From JAUYQR01 sp031377265 (lineage in GTDB: Bacteria; Pseudomonadota; Alphaproteobacteria; Rhodobacterales; Rhodobacteraceae): DNA of 25,982 bases. Below the pieces are notes generated by a model, which made no database searches, was not told where the DNA came from, and saw only the letters and a list, made by a program, of their open reading frames with translations. The stretch is from the NCBI RefSeq assembly GCF_031377265.1, contig NZ_JANMET010000373.1:1-25982 (forward strand), read 5' to 3'. Below, in pieces: positions 7,595 through 15,861 of the stretch (the first letter of the stretch is position 1; the number at the start of each line of letters is the position of its first letter). Made by a program: the position numbers and the translations under genes.

Positions 7595-9118
7595 TCAGGC
7601 CCGCTTCATCAGATGCGGCAGAAGCGAACCTGACGCATGCGGCGTCACCACCACACCCGGTGCGTGCAGAATCGGCTGGACATATTGCAAGAGCGGGATC
7701 ACCAGCGCGTTTTCGGCGATGTACCGGTCTACCGCCTTCCAGCCTTCGATCCGCTTCGCCTCATCCTTCTCTCCCCACAAAGGACCGATCATGCCGATCA
7801 GATCCTCGCCATCCCAGACCGAATGTGGCGAGGGACCGAACATCGCAAAGCCGGTCGAGGTGGTCGGATCGCCCACCGAATTGCCCCAGTTGTAGAAGGC
7901 GGCCGGCGCAAGCTGGTCGGCGGCGCGCAGTTCGTAATGCTTGGCGATTTCGTAGACTTCGATTTCCGCCTCGATCCCGACCTTGCGCCACAGACCGACG
8001 ATGGCCTGCACCATTTCGTAATCCTTGGGCTTAAAGCCCTTGGTGGTCTGGATCTTGAACTTCACCGGATTATCGGGGCCGTAACCGCTGGCCGCCAGAA
8101 GTTCGATCGCCTTGGCCTCGTCATAAGCTACGGTGATGCTGGCGTCATAGGCGTCGTATTCGGGAGTTTGCAGCGTGTCGATCTTGACGCCATACCCCGA
8201 CAAGAGCCGGTCGATGATCGCCTGCTTGTCAATGGCATGGGCAGCGGCCTTGCGGACGTTGGGGTCGGTCATCACCTCGATGTCGTTGAGGAAAATCATC
8301 CCGATGTCCGAGATGGGTGCAGCAACGCCGATCAGCGCCCCGCCACTGAGACGGTCGTATTCCTCATAGGGCATTTCAAGAGTGACGTGCGAGTTACCGG
8401 ATTCCACCTCGGCCACACGGGCAGCAGCATCGGGGACGAACTTGATCGTCACAGTGTCGAAATCAGGCTTGCCACCCCAGTAATTCGCATTGGCCTTCAG
8501 CCGGACAAAGGCATTCCTTTCGAACTTTTCGACCATGTAGGGGCCGGTGCCGATAGGGGCGGCCTCAAACCCTTCGGCGCCGACCTTTTCGTAATAGGTC
8601 TTGGGCAGGACGTAGCCGGTGAGGAAGTACATCCATTTGAAGATCGTCGGATCGAATTGCGTCACATCGGCGATGACCTTGTTGCCTTCGACACGGTGAT
8701 TGGCCAGCGTGCCCCAGACGAACTGGATGGGGCTACCTGTTTCCGGGTTCGCGACCCGGGCAAGATTCCAGGCCACATCTTCAGCGGTGAATGGCGACCC
8801 GTCATGCCAGGTCACACCCTCACGCACGGTCATCCAGATCTGGGTGCGGTCGTCGTTCCAGCCCCATTCGGTCAGAAGGCCGGGGGCAGGGGTCAGGTCG
8901 GGTTGTTGCAGGATGTACTGGTCAAAGACCGACTGGTACAGGCCCTGGATCGTCGGGTTGACCGCGCTTGGGCCGACGGTCGGGTCCCATGAGGGCAGGT
9001 TGACGTTATAGGCGATCACCAGTTCGTCGATGGCTTGCGCAAAGCTGGGCAAGCCGATGGTGCCGGCCGCCATGCTGGCGGCGGAAAGCTTCAGAAGGCT
9101 GCGGCGGTCAAGGTTCAT
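7595..9118 (-). CDS. ABC transporter substrate-binding protein, family 5 (DppA/OppA type), Tat-type signal
   Basis: This is a full-length (about 507-residue) family 5 periplasmic binding protein. It has the domain order of DppA/OppA: WDPTVGPSAVNPTIQGLYQSVF near the N-terminus, then the signature region with WHDGSPFTAEDVAWNLARV, the GTGPYMVEKFE block and a long C-terminal lobe. The N-terminus MNLDRRSLLKLSAAS followed by a hydrophobic stretch and SFAQA looks like a twin-arginine signal; there is no lipobox cysteine. The ATG at 9118 has AGGG at a better distance than the ATG at 9124 (three bases), so I prefer 9118; the difference is two residues. It should deliver substrate to the permeases encoded downstream. 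Peptides are only one possibility, since this family also binds opines, nickel and other compounds. Confidence 0.92.
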   Translation of the reverse strand: MNLDRRSLLKLSAASMAAGTIGLPSFAQAIDELVIAYNVNLPSWDPTVGPSAVNPTIQGLYQSVFDQYILQQPDLTPAPGLLTEWGWNDDRTQIWMTVREGVTWHDGSPFTAEDVAWNLARVANPETGSPIQFVWGTLANHRVEGNKVIADVTQFDPTIFKWMYFLTGYVLPKTYYEKVGAEGFEAAPIGTGPYMVEKFERNAFVRLKANANYWGGKPDFDTVTIKFVPDAAARVAEVESGNSHVTLEMPYEEYDRLSGGALIGVAAPISDIGMIFLNDIEVMTDPNVRKAAAHAIDKQAIIDRLLSGYGVKIDTLQTPEYDAYDASITVAYDEAKAIELLAASGYGPDNPVKFKIQTTKGFKPKDYEMVQAIVGLWRKVGIEAEIEVYEIAKHYELRAADQLAPAAFYNWGNSVGDPTTSTGFAMFGPSPHSVWDGEDLIGMIGPLWGEKDEAKRIEGWKAVDRYIAENALVIPLLQYVQPILHAPGVVVTPHASGSLLPHLMKRA

Positions 9119-9153
9119 GGTCATTTTCCCTGTTGATGGTTCTTGGTCTTGAT

Positions 9154-10722
9154 TCAGTTTCCGGCAAGTTTCCGGGCAAGCAGAAATCCCGGTCCTGCCC
9201 CGGTGCCACCGCCGGGCCAGACGGCGGCCCCGGTCAGGTGCAGATTGGCGATGGGCGTGCTGCCGTCGGCATGGCCACGGGCGGGACGGAAGAGGAAGTG
9301 CTGCGACAAGTGGTGGCTACCGCAGACCTGATCACCGCCAACCAGATTGGGGTTGTCGGCCTCAAGCTCTGTCGGTGCCACGATCCGGCGGGCAAGGATC
9401 TTGGCCTTGGTACCCGGAGCATGGGCTTCCAGGATCGCTAGCGCGCGTTCGGCGAAGGGCACAGCGGCACCGGCCCAATCGGTTGCTGCGATCTGGCCCT
9501 TGGCGTCGCCCGCGATGGTTCCGGGGGCCATGCGGACCTGCACCCAAAGCACGTGCTTCCCTTCGGGCGCGCGGCTGGTGTCAAAGACAGTGGGCTGGCC
9601 CACGACCAGTATCGGTTCATCAGGCAATAGACCGGCCACCGCCTGCTGGTAGGTGCGGGCCATCTGGTCAAGGCTGGGCGCGATATGAACATAGGCATGG
9701 CGTTGCAGCTCAGACCCCGCGCGCCAGTCCGGCAGAGCATCCATTGCAAGGTGGATCATCATCGTGCCGGGGGCGTGGCGAAAGCTGGTCATGCGGTGGT
9801 CAAACTCTGGCGTCATACCACCGGTCAGGCGCGGCAGGGCGCTTGGCGCCACTCCTGCAATCACCGCGCGACGTGCAGTGATCCGGCGACCATCGGCCAG
9901 TTCCACCCCGGTAGCTCGGCCACCATCCTGGACGATCCGGGCGACGGTGGCCCCGGTTTCCACCGCCCCGCCCCGCGCTTGGATGGCAGCGACCAGCGCC
10001 CGTGTCACCGTGTCGGACCCGCCTTGCCCGATCACCATGCCAAAGGCTTGCCCCGCCATCCCTTCCAGATAGGGAAACATCGCGCCGCCCGCGACATCGG
10101 GGGCAAAATCCAGATGCATCCCCCAGGCGCCCAGCATGGCGCGGATGTGGGGATGGGAAAAGGTCTCCTCCAGCCAAGCACGCGGTGAGGACAGCAGGAA
10201 CCGCCCCATATCGAACGTGCCGCCTACGCCCTTGGCCCGCAGCGTCTTGAACAAGAAAGATGCAAGGGCACGGAGTTTCATCTCTGACCCAAGAAGTCCG
10301 AACAGATGCGGCGCTTCGGCCCCAAAGCCAGCGGTCAACGTTTCCCAGGTCGCCGCGTCCTTGGGGGAAAGCGCGCCGATTGCAGCCAGTGTTTCGCCCT
10401 TGTCGGTGGACACACCGACCCAACTGCCATCGGGAAAGGACGATGCAAAGGACCGGCTCACCGGCACGAAGGCGCAGCCATGGCGGGTCAGTTCTGCGCC
10501 GTATGCCTTGCAAAACGGACTTCCGGCGAACAGTGACAGGTTCATTGCTGCCCAGTCATGGCGAAAGCCGGGCAGGGTGTATTCCCCGGTCTTGATCGCA
10601 CCACCCGCCACAGTCGCCTGTTCGAAAACCGCCACGCGCCAGCCTTTCGCCGCAAGGTGCAGCGCGGCGGCCAGCGTGTTGTGGCCCGCTCCGATCAGGA
10701 CTGCGTCGAAATCCGTTGCCAT
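9154..10722 (-). CDS. FAD-dependent oxidoreductase, phytoene desaturase (CrtI)-like family
   Basis: This 522-residue protein starts with an FAD-binding Rossmann motif, GAGHNTLAAALHLA (from residue 11), followed by the acidic Glu at the end of strand two and an AGGAIKTGEYTLPGFRHDW segment. It ends with the second FAD contact GAAVWPGGGTGAGPGFLLARKLAG, as in CrtI-like NAD(P)/FAD proteins. I chose the ATG at 10722 because the Rossmann motif then falls at the usual position; the longer frame from 10776 runs into the promoter region. It heads the minus-strand operon and is 29 bases from the binding-protein start (36 if the start is 9118). A paralogue sits in the divergent operon (11662-13227). Substrate unknown; carotenoid synthesis is unlikely because no other crt genes are present. 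Confidence 0.85.
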   Translation of the reverse strand: MATDFDAVLIGAGHNTLAAALHLAAKGWRVAVFEQATVAGGAIKTGEYTLPGFRHDWAAMNLSLFAGSPFCKAYGAELTRHGCAFVPVSRSFASSFPDGSWVGVSTDKGETLAAIGALSPKDAATWETLTAGFGAEAPHLFGLLGSEMKLRALASFLFKTLRAKGVGGTFDMGRFLLSSPRAWLEETFSHPHIRAMLGAWGMHLDFAPDVAGGAMFPYLEGMAGQAFGMVIGQGGSDTVTRALVAAIQARGGAVETGATVARIVQDGGRATGVELADGRRITARRAVIAGVAPSALPRLTGGMTPEFDHRMTSFRHAPGTMMIHLAMDALPDWRAGSELQRHAYVHIAPSLDQMARTYQQAVAGLLPDEPILVVGQPTVFDTSRAPEGKHVLWVQVRMAPGTIAGDAKGQIAATDWAGAAVPFAERALAILEAHAPGTKAKILARRIVAPTELEADNPNLVGGDQVCGSHHLSQHFLFRPARGHADGSTPIANLHLTGAAVWPGGGTGAGPGFLLARKLAGN

Positions 10723-10743
10723 GTCTTCTTTGGCCTGTTCCTT

Positions 10744-10787
10744 GACAGATTGTCGCAGTGATATTTGCAAATGCATTTAAATCTGTC
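10744..10787. promoter_or_regulatory. Nested palindromes in the divergent promoter region; candidate MarR operator
   Basis: The 142-bp gap between the divergent operons (10723-10864) holds an AT-rich island with three symmetric elements: ATTTGCAAAT (10763-10772), overlapping AAATGCATTT (10769-10778), both perfect palindromes, and outer arms GACAGATT (10744-10751) and AATCTGTC (10780-10787), a perfect inverted repeat. The outer arms form -35-like hexamers facing inward on each strand (TTGACA plus, TAGACA minus). A convincing -10 box was not found on the plus strand. MarR regulators usually bind such 16-20 bp palindromes, and a MarR gene lies in the plus-strand operon. Confidence 0.6.
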
Positions 10788-10864
10788 TAGTGTGATTGGA
10801 GGGCCGTCTGATCAACCGGCTCGAGGATCAGTGCCGGGATGGTCCGGCCAACAGGGAGAAGAAG

Positions 10865-11656
10865 ATGACCTCTGCAAGTGTTCTGAGTTCATTGGCGGGC
10901 ATGCTCGCATCGGGCGGGATCGAAGTGGTGGATTGCTCGGGAGTCCTTGGGCCTGAAACGCCGCTTTTGAAGCTGCCGCCGGATTTCGCCAAGGACACCC
11001 CCCCGATCAAGATCCACCGGATCAGCGAATATGATGAAAACGGCCCGTTCTGGGCGTGGAACTGGCTGGAACTGGGCGAACACAGCGGTACCCACTTTGA
11101 CGCGCCACACCACTGGATCACTGGCAAAGACTATGCCGATGGCTTCACTGACACACTGGATGTGCAGCGTCTGGTGGCACCGGTCAACGTGCTCGACTTC
11201 AGCGCCGAATGCGCGGTGAACCCCGATTTCCTGCTGACCATCCACCATGTCAAGGCATGGGAAGCCAAACACGGCGCGATCAACGCGGGAGAATGGGTCG
11301 TGCTGCGGTCGGACTGGGACAGCCGCGCCCATGACGAGGGGCTGTTCTTAAATGCCGACGAGGCTGGACCGCATACTCCGGGGCCGACTGCCGAGGTGAT
11401 TCAGTATCTGCTGGACAAGGGCGTTGTCGGCTGGGGCAGTCAGTGCATTGGCACCGATGCTGGGCAGGCAGGCGGCATGACGCCACCCTTTCCGGCACAT
11501 AACCTTCTGCACAAGAACAACTGCTTTGGGCTGGCCTCGCTTGCCAACCTATCGAAGCTGCCGGCCAAGGGGGCGATCCTGATTGCCGCACCTCTGAAGA
11601 TCAAGCAGGGGACAGGCTCGCCCATCCGGGCGCTGGCGCTGGTGCCGAAGGGCTAA
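10865..11656 (+). CDS. Cyclase family protein (kynurenine formamidase-like metal-dependent hydrolase)
   Basis: This 263-residue protein carries the cyclase/KynB-type metal motif HSGTHFDAPHH, with H73, H77, D79 and H82/H83 as probable metal ligands and catalytic residues, followed by later GTDAGQ and PPFPAHNLL segments. The family hydrolyses amide or ester bonds in compounds such as N-formylkynurenine or cyclic amides. The ATG at 10865 is preceded by AGGGAGAAGAAG, a good ribosome site. It is the first gene of the plus-strand operon, five bases from the next gene. With neighbouring FAD oxidoreductases and an indolepyruvate-type enzyme, a role in opening a ring or removing an acyl group in an aromatic or amino-acid-derived substrate is plausible, but not shown. 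Typical KynB proteins are about 210 residues, so this belongs to a longer subfamily. Confidence 0.85.
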   Translation: MTSASVLSSLAGMLASGGIEVVDCSGVLGPETPLLKLPPDFAKDTPPIKIHRISEYDENGPFWAWNWLELGEHSGTHFDAPHHWITGKDYADGFTDTLDVQRLVAPVNVLDFSAECAVNPDFLLTIHHVKAWEAKHGAINAGEWVVLRSDWDSRAHDEGLFLNADEAGPHTPGPTAEVIQYLLDKGVVGWGSQCIGTDAGQAGGMTPPFPAHNLLHKNNCFGLASLANLSKLPAKGAILIAAPLKIKQGTGSPIRALALVPKG

Positions 11657-11661
11657 GGCAT

Positions 11662-13227
11662 ATGCGGCCTGATCACGTCATCATCGGCAGTGGGATCAAC
11701 GCGCTGGTCGCCGGGGCGCTTTTGGCGCTTAAGGGCGACCGCGTGCTTCTTTTGGAGCGCGAGGTGGTTGCGGGTGGTTGCCTGCGGACCGAAGAGATCA
11801 CACTGCCGAACTTCCACCATGACGTGATGGCCGCAACCTGGGTCTTGTTCATGACCTCACCGGCAGGAGCAGCACTTGGCCCCCACCTTGCGCGGCACGG
11901 GTTCAGCTATTGCCACACGTCGCACCCGACCGCCGTTGTGCGACCGAATGGCGAAGCGCTGGTGCTGACAACCGACCGAGCAACAAACATCGCGGCCCTC
12001 AATGCGCTGGCGGCGGGCGATGGTGACGCCCATGCCCGCGATGTTGGCGGGGTTGAGGCTGACGCATCGTTCCTGTTCGCGCTGTTGGGTGGGTCGCTTT
12101 GGTCATGGCCTACGGTGAAACTGCTTTTGGCGCAGGCGCGAAAGCGTGGCTTGCGCGGGCTTGCGGCATGGTTTGGTGCCGCGCTCACCCCCGCACGGGG
12201 GTGGCTGGAGACAGGCTATACAAGTCCGCTGGTGCAGGCGCTTTACGCCCCTTGGGTGCTGCACGCCGGCTTGACCCCGGAAAGCACCTATTCCGGCCAG
12301 ATGGGCAAGGTCATCGCCTTCGCTTTGGAGGCGGCAGGCGCGCCGATCGTCAAGGGCGGGTCGGGCCGGGCGGTTACGGCGTTTCGCGCGTTGATCGAGG
12401 AAAAGGGCGGAGAAATCCGCTGTGGGGCGGATGTTGACCGCATCCTTGTGACCGATCGCCGGGTCCGGGGCGTGGTATTGGCCAATGGGGAAGAGATCGC
12501 CTGCGGGTCGGTCCTCGCCTCGGTCGCGCCCGGGCAGTTGCAGGGCCGCCTACTGCGCGAGGTGAACCTGCCGGAAGACCAGGCGGCGGCGAAGGCTTTC
12601 CGGCATGGGCGGGGGAATTTCCAGCTGCATTACGCGCTGGACCGGTCTCCCGTGTGGCTGGCGCAAGGGCTGGAAGATGTGGCGCTGATCCATCTGACGG
12701 ACGGGATCGACTCTGTCTCAAAATCCTCCAATGAGGCCGAGCGCGGCATGCTCCCCGCGACGCCGACGATCTGCGTCGGCCAGCCTCACCGGCTTGACCC
12801 GTCGCGCTGCCCAGAGGGCAAGGCGGTCTTGTGGCTGCAGATCCCTGACGCGCCCCGCGTGGTCCGGGGTGATGCGGCAGGGCAGATTGCCACCGATGGC
12901 AGCTGGTCCGAACCCACCCGTGAGGCTTTTGCCGACCGGATTGAAGGCATCCTCAAACGGCATATCAAGGATTTCGACAGCATCAGGCTTGCGCGGCGGG
13001 CCTATTCCCCCGCTGATCTGGAAGCTATCAACATCAACCTTGTCGGCGGCGATCCCTATGGGGGCTCTTGCAGCATTGAGCAGTTTTTCATCTTCCGCCC
13101 CTATGCCCACTCCACCAATGGTACCGGTCTTTTGCGCGGGTTGATCCATATGGGCGCATCAACCCATCCTGGCCCCGGCCTAGGCGGCGGGTCGGGCTTT
13201 CTGGCGGCGAAGAGGCTGGGGGCATGA
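11662..13227 (+). CDS. FAD-dependent oxidoreductase, CrtI-like family (second paralogue)
   Basis: This 521-residue protein has the Rossmann motif GSGINALVAGALLA (from residue 9), LLLEREVVAGGCLRT, then ITLPNFHHD, and the C-terminal FAD contact GASTHPGPGLGGGSGFLAAKRL. Layout and length match the protein at 9154-10722, so the two are paralogues in divergent operons. They could form a heteromer or act on successive C-C or C-N bonds; neither is demonstrated. The ATG at 11662 follows the cyclase stop by five bases, with AAGG upstream, and its own stop overlaps the MarR start. Confidence 0.85.
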   Translation: MRPDHVIIGSGINALVAGALLALKGDRVLLLEREVVAGGCLRTEEITLPNFHHDVMAATWVLFMTSPAGAALGPHLARHGFSYCHTSHPTAVVRPNGEALVLTTDRATNIAALNALAAGDGDAHARDVGGVEADASFLFALLGGSLWSWPTVKLLLAQARKRGLRGLAAWFGAALTPARGWLETGYTSPLVQALYAPWVLHAGLTPESTYSGQMGKVIAFALEAAGAPIVKGGSGRAVTAFRALIEEKGGEIRCGADVDRILVTDRRVRGVVLANGEEIACGSVLASVAPGQLQGRLLREVNLPEDQAAAKAFRHGRGNFQLHYALDRSPVWLAQGLEDVALIHLTDGIDSVSKSSNEAERGMLPATPTICVGQPHRLDPSRCPEGKAVLWLQIPDAPRVVRGDAAGQIATDGSWSEPTREAFADRIEGILKRHIKDFDSIRLARRAYSPADLEAININLVGGDPYGGSCSIEQFFIFRPYAHSTNGTGLLRGLIHMGASTHPGPGLGGGSGFLAAKRLGA

Positions 13228-13712
13228 TGGATAAGTTGCCCTCCGACCAGCCGCCCGGAACCGTGCCTAAACTTGGCGAGATCGGGCTGACCAATTTCGC
13301 GCCCTATCTGATGAACCGGATCATGGGGCGGTACAATGCCAGCCTGCGGGATGAGATGGCGGGTCTGGGCCTGACCACGCCGAAGATGCGCGCACTCGCC
13401 GTGTTATCGGTGATAGAGGGGCCGCTGATCCGGGAACTCGCGGTTTTTTCGGTGGTAGAACAGTCCACCCTGTCACGCGCACTAGACCAGTTGGCAATTG
13501 AAGGGTTGATACGGCGCGAGGCCGATGCCGCAGACAGTCGAGCCACCCGGGTCTACATCACCGAAGCCGGGCGCGCGTCGTTTGAAACCCTGTGGCCCCA
13601 TATGTCCGAAGCGCATTCCCGCATGTTCCGCGGTGTTTCCGCCGATGAGCGGCGCGCATTTGTCGGCACCTTGCAGAAAATGCTGTCCAACATCCGCAAG
13701 CACGAGATCTGA
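13224..13712 (+). CDS. MarR family transcriptional regulator
   Basis: This 162-residue protein has the winged helix-turn-helix layout of MarR: an N-terminal dimer helix, then LTTPKMRALAVLSVIEG, a recognition helix region EQSTLSRALDQLAIEGLI (near residues 76-93) and a wing with the DSRATRVYIT motif. The ATG at 13224 overlaps the upstream stop (ATGA), and the next gene starts one base past its stop, so it is co-translated with the enzymes and probably autoregulates them. A second ATG directly follows (13227). It is the only regulator in the divergent block, so the palindromes at 10744-10787 are its likely target. Ligand probably a pathway substrate or CoA thioester; this is inference. Confidence 0.92.
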   Translation: MMDKLPSDQPPGTVPKLGEIGLTNFAPYLMNRIMGRYNASLRDEMAGLGLTTPKMRALAVLSVIEGPLIRELAVFSVVEQSTLSRALDQLAIEGLIRREADAADSRATRVYITEAGRASFETLWPHMSEAHSRMFRGVSADERRAFVGTLQKMLSNIRKHEI

Positions 13713-13713
13713 C

Positions 13714-15861
13714 ATGGCTGAACGGTCCTTCAAAGCGGAAGTGGAACACCTGCGGCTTGGCGAAGGCCAAACCTTCACCGGCGAAGGTATCCTTGCGATC
13801 ACCAAGGCGCTTTTGGAAAACGGGGTCGGTTATGTCGGTGGCTATCAGGGCGCCCCGATTTCGCATCTGATGGACGTACTTGCCGATGCCGAGGAATTGC
13901 TGGGCGAGCTTGGCATCCGGTTCGAGGCCAACGCGAACGAGGCGGCGGCGGCGGCGATGCTTGCGGCAAGCGTCCATTACCCGATCCGTGGGGCAGTGAC
14001 GTTCAAAGGGTCGGTCGGGGTCAATGTCGCTTCGGACGCCTTGGCGAACCTGGCCTCGTCTGGGGTAAGGGGTGGAGCGCTGATCATTGTGGGCGAGGAT
14101 TACGGCGAAGGTTCCAGCATCATGCAGGAACGCAGCCATGCCTTTGCGATGAAGTCGCAGTTCTGGCTTCTTGACCCGCGTCCCAATCTACCCTGCATCA
14201 GCAAAGCGGTACAGGACGGGTTCGAGCTGTCAGAGGCGTCGAATACGCCGGTGATGCTGATGGTGCGGATTCGGTCCTGTCATGTGACGGGGTCGTTCCC
14301 TACCCGTGACAACCGGCGGCCGACATTGACCGTTCGCCAGGCCCTGTCGAACCCGCAGTCGGACTTCGCCCGCGTCGTGCTGCCGCCGATGTCCTACATG
14401 CACGAACAGGACAAGATAAAGAACCGTTGGCCCGCCGCCGAAAAATTCATCCGCGAACGGGGGTTGAACGAAGTCTTCGGGCCGAAGGATGCTCCGGTTG
14501 GGTTGGTGTTGCAGGGTGGCATGTACAACGGCATCATCCGGGCGCTGCAGCGGCTGGGACTGGCCGATCTTCATGGCAACACTGAAGTGCCCCTGTATGT
14601 GCTGAACGTCACCTATCCGCTGGTGTCGGCCGAGTTCCTTGAGTTCTGCAAGGGCAAGGACCAGATCCTCGTCATCGAGGAAGGCCAGCCAGAGTTCATT
14701 GAACAGCAGCTGACGACGTTCCTCTATCGCGCGGGTTCCTCGGTCAAGCTGCGCGGCAAAGGTATCCTGCCGATGGCGGGGGAATACACCGGTCAGGTCA
14801 TGCTGGATGGGCTGGCGGCGTTTCTGAAAGAAGCCGCCCCCGGCATGTTGCCTGCCATCGTGCGCGCCCCGAACGAGGACCGCGCGCAGATCCCCGACTT
14901 GTCCAAAACTGTCCCCATCCGCCCGCCAGGCTTCTGCACCGGCTGCCCGGAACGGCCAATCTTCGCAGCGATGAAGCTGGTCCAGCAGGAAACCGGCAAG
15001 CTGCACATCAGCGCCGATATCGGCTGCCACCTGTTTGCCGCTCTGCCCCCGTTCGAGATTGGCGGGGCAACCATGGGCTATGGCCTTGGACCTGCCGCCA
15101 ACGGCGCCTTCGACGGTGGTGGTGAAAGGCGACCGGTGTCAATTATTGGGGACGGCGGGTTCTGGCATAACGGGCTTTCGTCCAGTTTCACGAACATGGC
15201 CTTCAACAAGTCCGACGGCGTGGCGGTGATCGTCGACAACTACTATTCCGCCGCGACGGGTGGGCAGGACATCATGTCTTCCCGCGCCGACAACCCGACC
15301 AAGGCAACCAAGCATCCGATCACTAAGGCGCTGAAAGGCATCGGCATCGACTGGGTGCGTCAGGTTGATAACACCTATGACGTGGGCCGGATGCGCGACG
15401 TGCTGCGAGAGGCGCTGACAACCGATGCACCGGGGCCGAAGGTCATTGTCGCCTCGTCAGAATGCATGCTGAACCGCCAGCGCAGGGAAAAACCGCTGGC
15501 TCAGAAGGCGATCAAAGAAGGTCGCCGGGTCGAGGCGCCGCGCTTTGGCGTGGATGAGGATGTCTGCACCGGCGATCACGCGTGCATCCGTCTGTCGGGT
15601 TGCCCGTCGCTGTCGGTAAAGAAATTGGACGATCCTTTGCGCGACGATCCGGTGGCCAGCATCGACCAAAGCTGCGTCGGCTGCGGCAACTGCGGCGAGG
15701 TGGCAGATGCCGCGGTGCTGTGCCCGTCCTTCTACCGCGCCGACGTGGTGCATAACCCCTCGCGGTATGAAGCCCGCATTGCCCGCTTTCGCGCGCGCGT
15801 GATCGGCTGGCTGCAGTCCCGGCGAGCCGCGCGCCGACTGAACTTTGAGGGTTCGGCATGA
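13714..15861 (+). CDS. iorA: Indolepyruvate-type 2-oxoacid:ferredoxin oxidoreductase, alpha subunit (TPP and Fe-S)
   Basis: This 715-residue enzyme oxidatively decarboxylates aryl or other 2-oxoacids to acyl-CoA with ferredoxin as acceptor. Residues about 25-190 form the pyruvate-oxidoreductase pyrimidine domain (GGYQGAPISHLMD, FKGSVGVNVASDALANL). The FCTGCPERP segment introduces the TPP domain, with GDGGFWHNG from residue 479 and a VDN further on completing the TPP motif. The C-terminal ferredoxin-like domain has one normal cluster motif (C654, C657, C660, C670) and one in which the second Cys is Asp (C618, D621, C624, C630). Start ATG 13714 is one base after the MarR stop; longer upstream frames overlap MarR and are shadows. 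Which 2-oxoacid is used cannot be read from the sequence. Confidence 0.9.
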   Translation: MAERSFKAEVEHLRLGEGQTFTGEGILAITKALLENGVGYVGGYQGAPISHLMDVLADAEELLGELGIRFEANANEAAAAAMLAASVHYPIRGAVTFKGSVGVNVASDALANLASSGVRGGALIIVGEDYGEGSSIMQERSHAFAMKSQFWLLDPRPNLPCISKAVQDGFELSEASNTPVMLMVRIRSCHVTGSFPTRDNRRPTLTVRQALSNPQSDFARVVLPPMSYMHEQDKIKNRWPAAEKFIRERGLNEVFGPKDAPVGLVLQGGMYNGIIRALQRLGLADLHGNTEVPLYVLNVTYPLVSAEFLEFCKGKDQILVIEEGQPEFIEQQLTTFLYRAGSSVKLRGKGILPMAGEYTGQVMLDGLAAFLKEAAPGMLPAIVRAPNEDRAQIPDLSKTVPIRPPGFCTGCPERPIFAAMKLVQQETGKLHISADIGCHLFAALPPFEIGGATMGYGLGPAANGAFDGGGERRPVSIIGDGGFWHNGLSSSFTNMAFNKSDGVAVIVDNYYSAATGGQDIMSSRADNPTKATKHPITKALKGIGIDWVRQVDNTYDVGRMRDVLREALTTDAPGPKVIVASSECMLNRQRREKPLAQKAIKEGRRVEAPRFGVDEDVCTGDHACIRLSGCPSLSVKKLDDPLRDDPVASIDQSCVGCGNCGEVADAAVLCPSFYRADVVHNPSRYEARIARFRARVIGWLQSRRAARRLNFEGSA

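Noticed and set aside
7637..8992. A 451-residue open frame on the plus strand
   Set aside because: It is antisense to the clearly conserved family 5 binding protein; its translation has no recognisable motifs and reflects GC-rich codon bias.
9154..13227. Carotenoid biosynthesis genes
   Set aside because: The two CrtI-like proteins share only the FAD-binding layout; no phytoene synthase, cyclase of the carotenoid type or photosynthesis gene is nearby, and their neighbours are transport and 2-oxoacid catabolism genes.
14230..15030. A 266-residue open frame on the minus strand
   Set aside because: Shadow of iorA; no domains and no ribosome site context.
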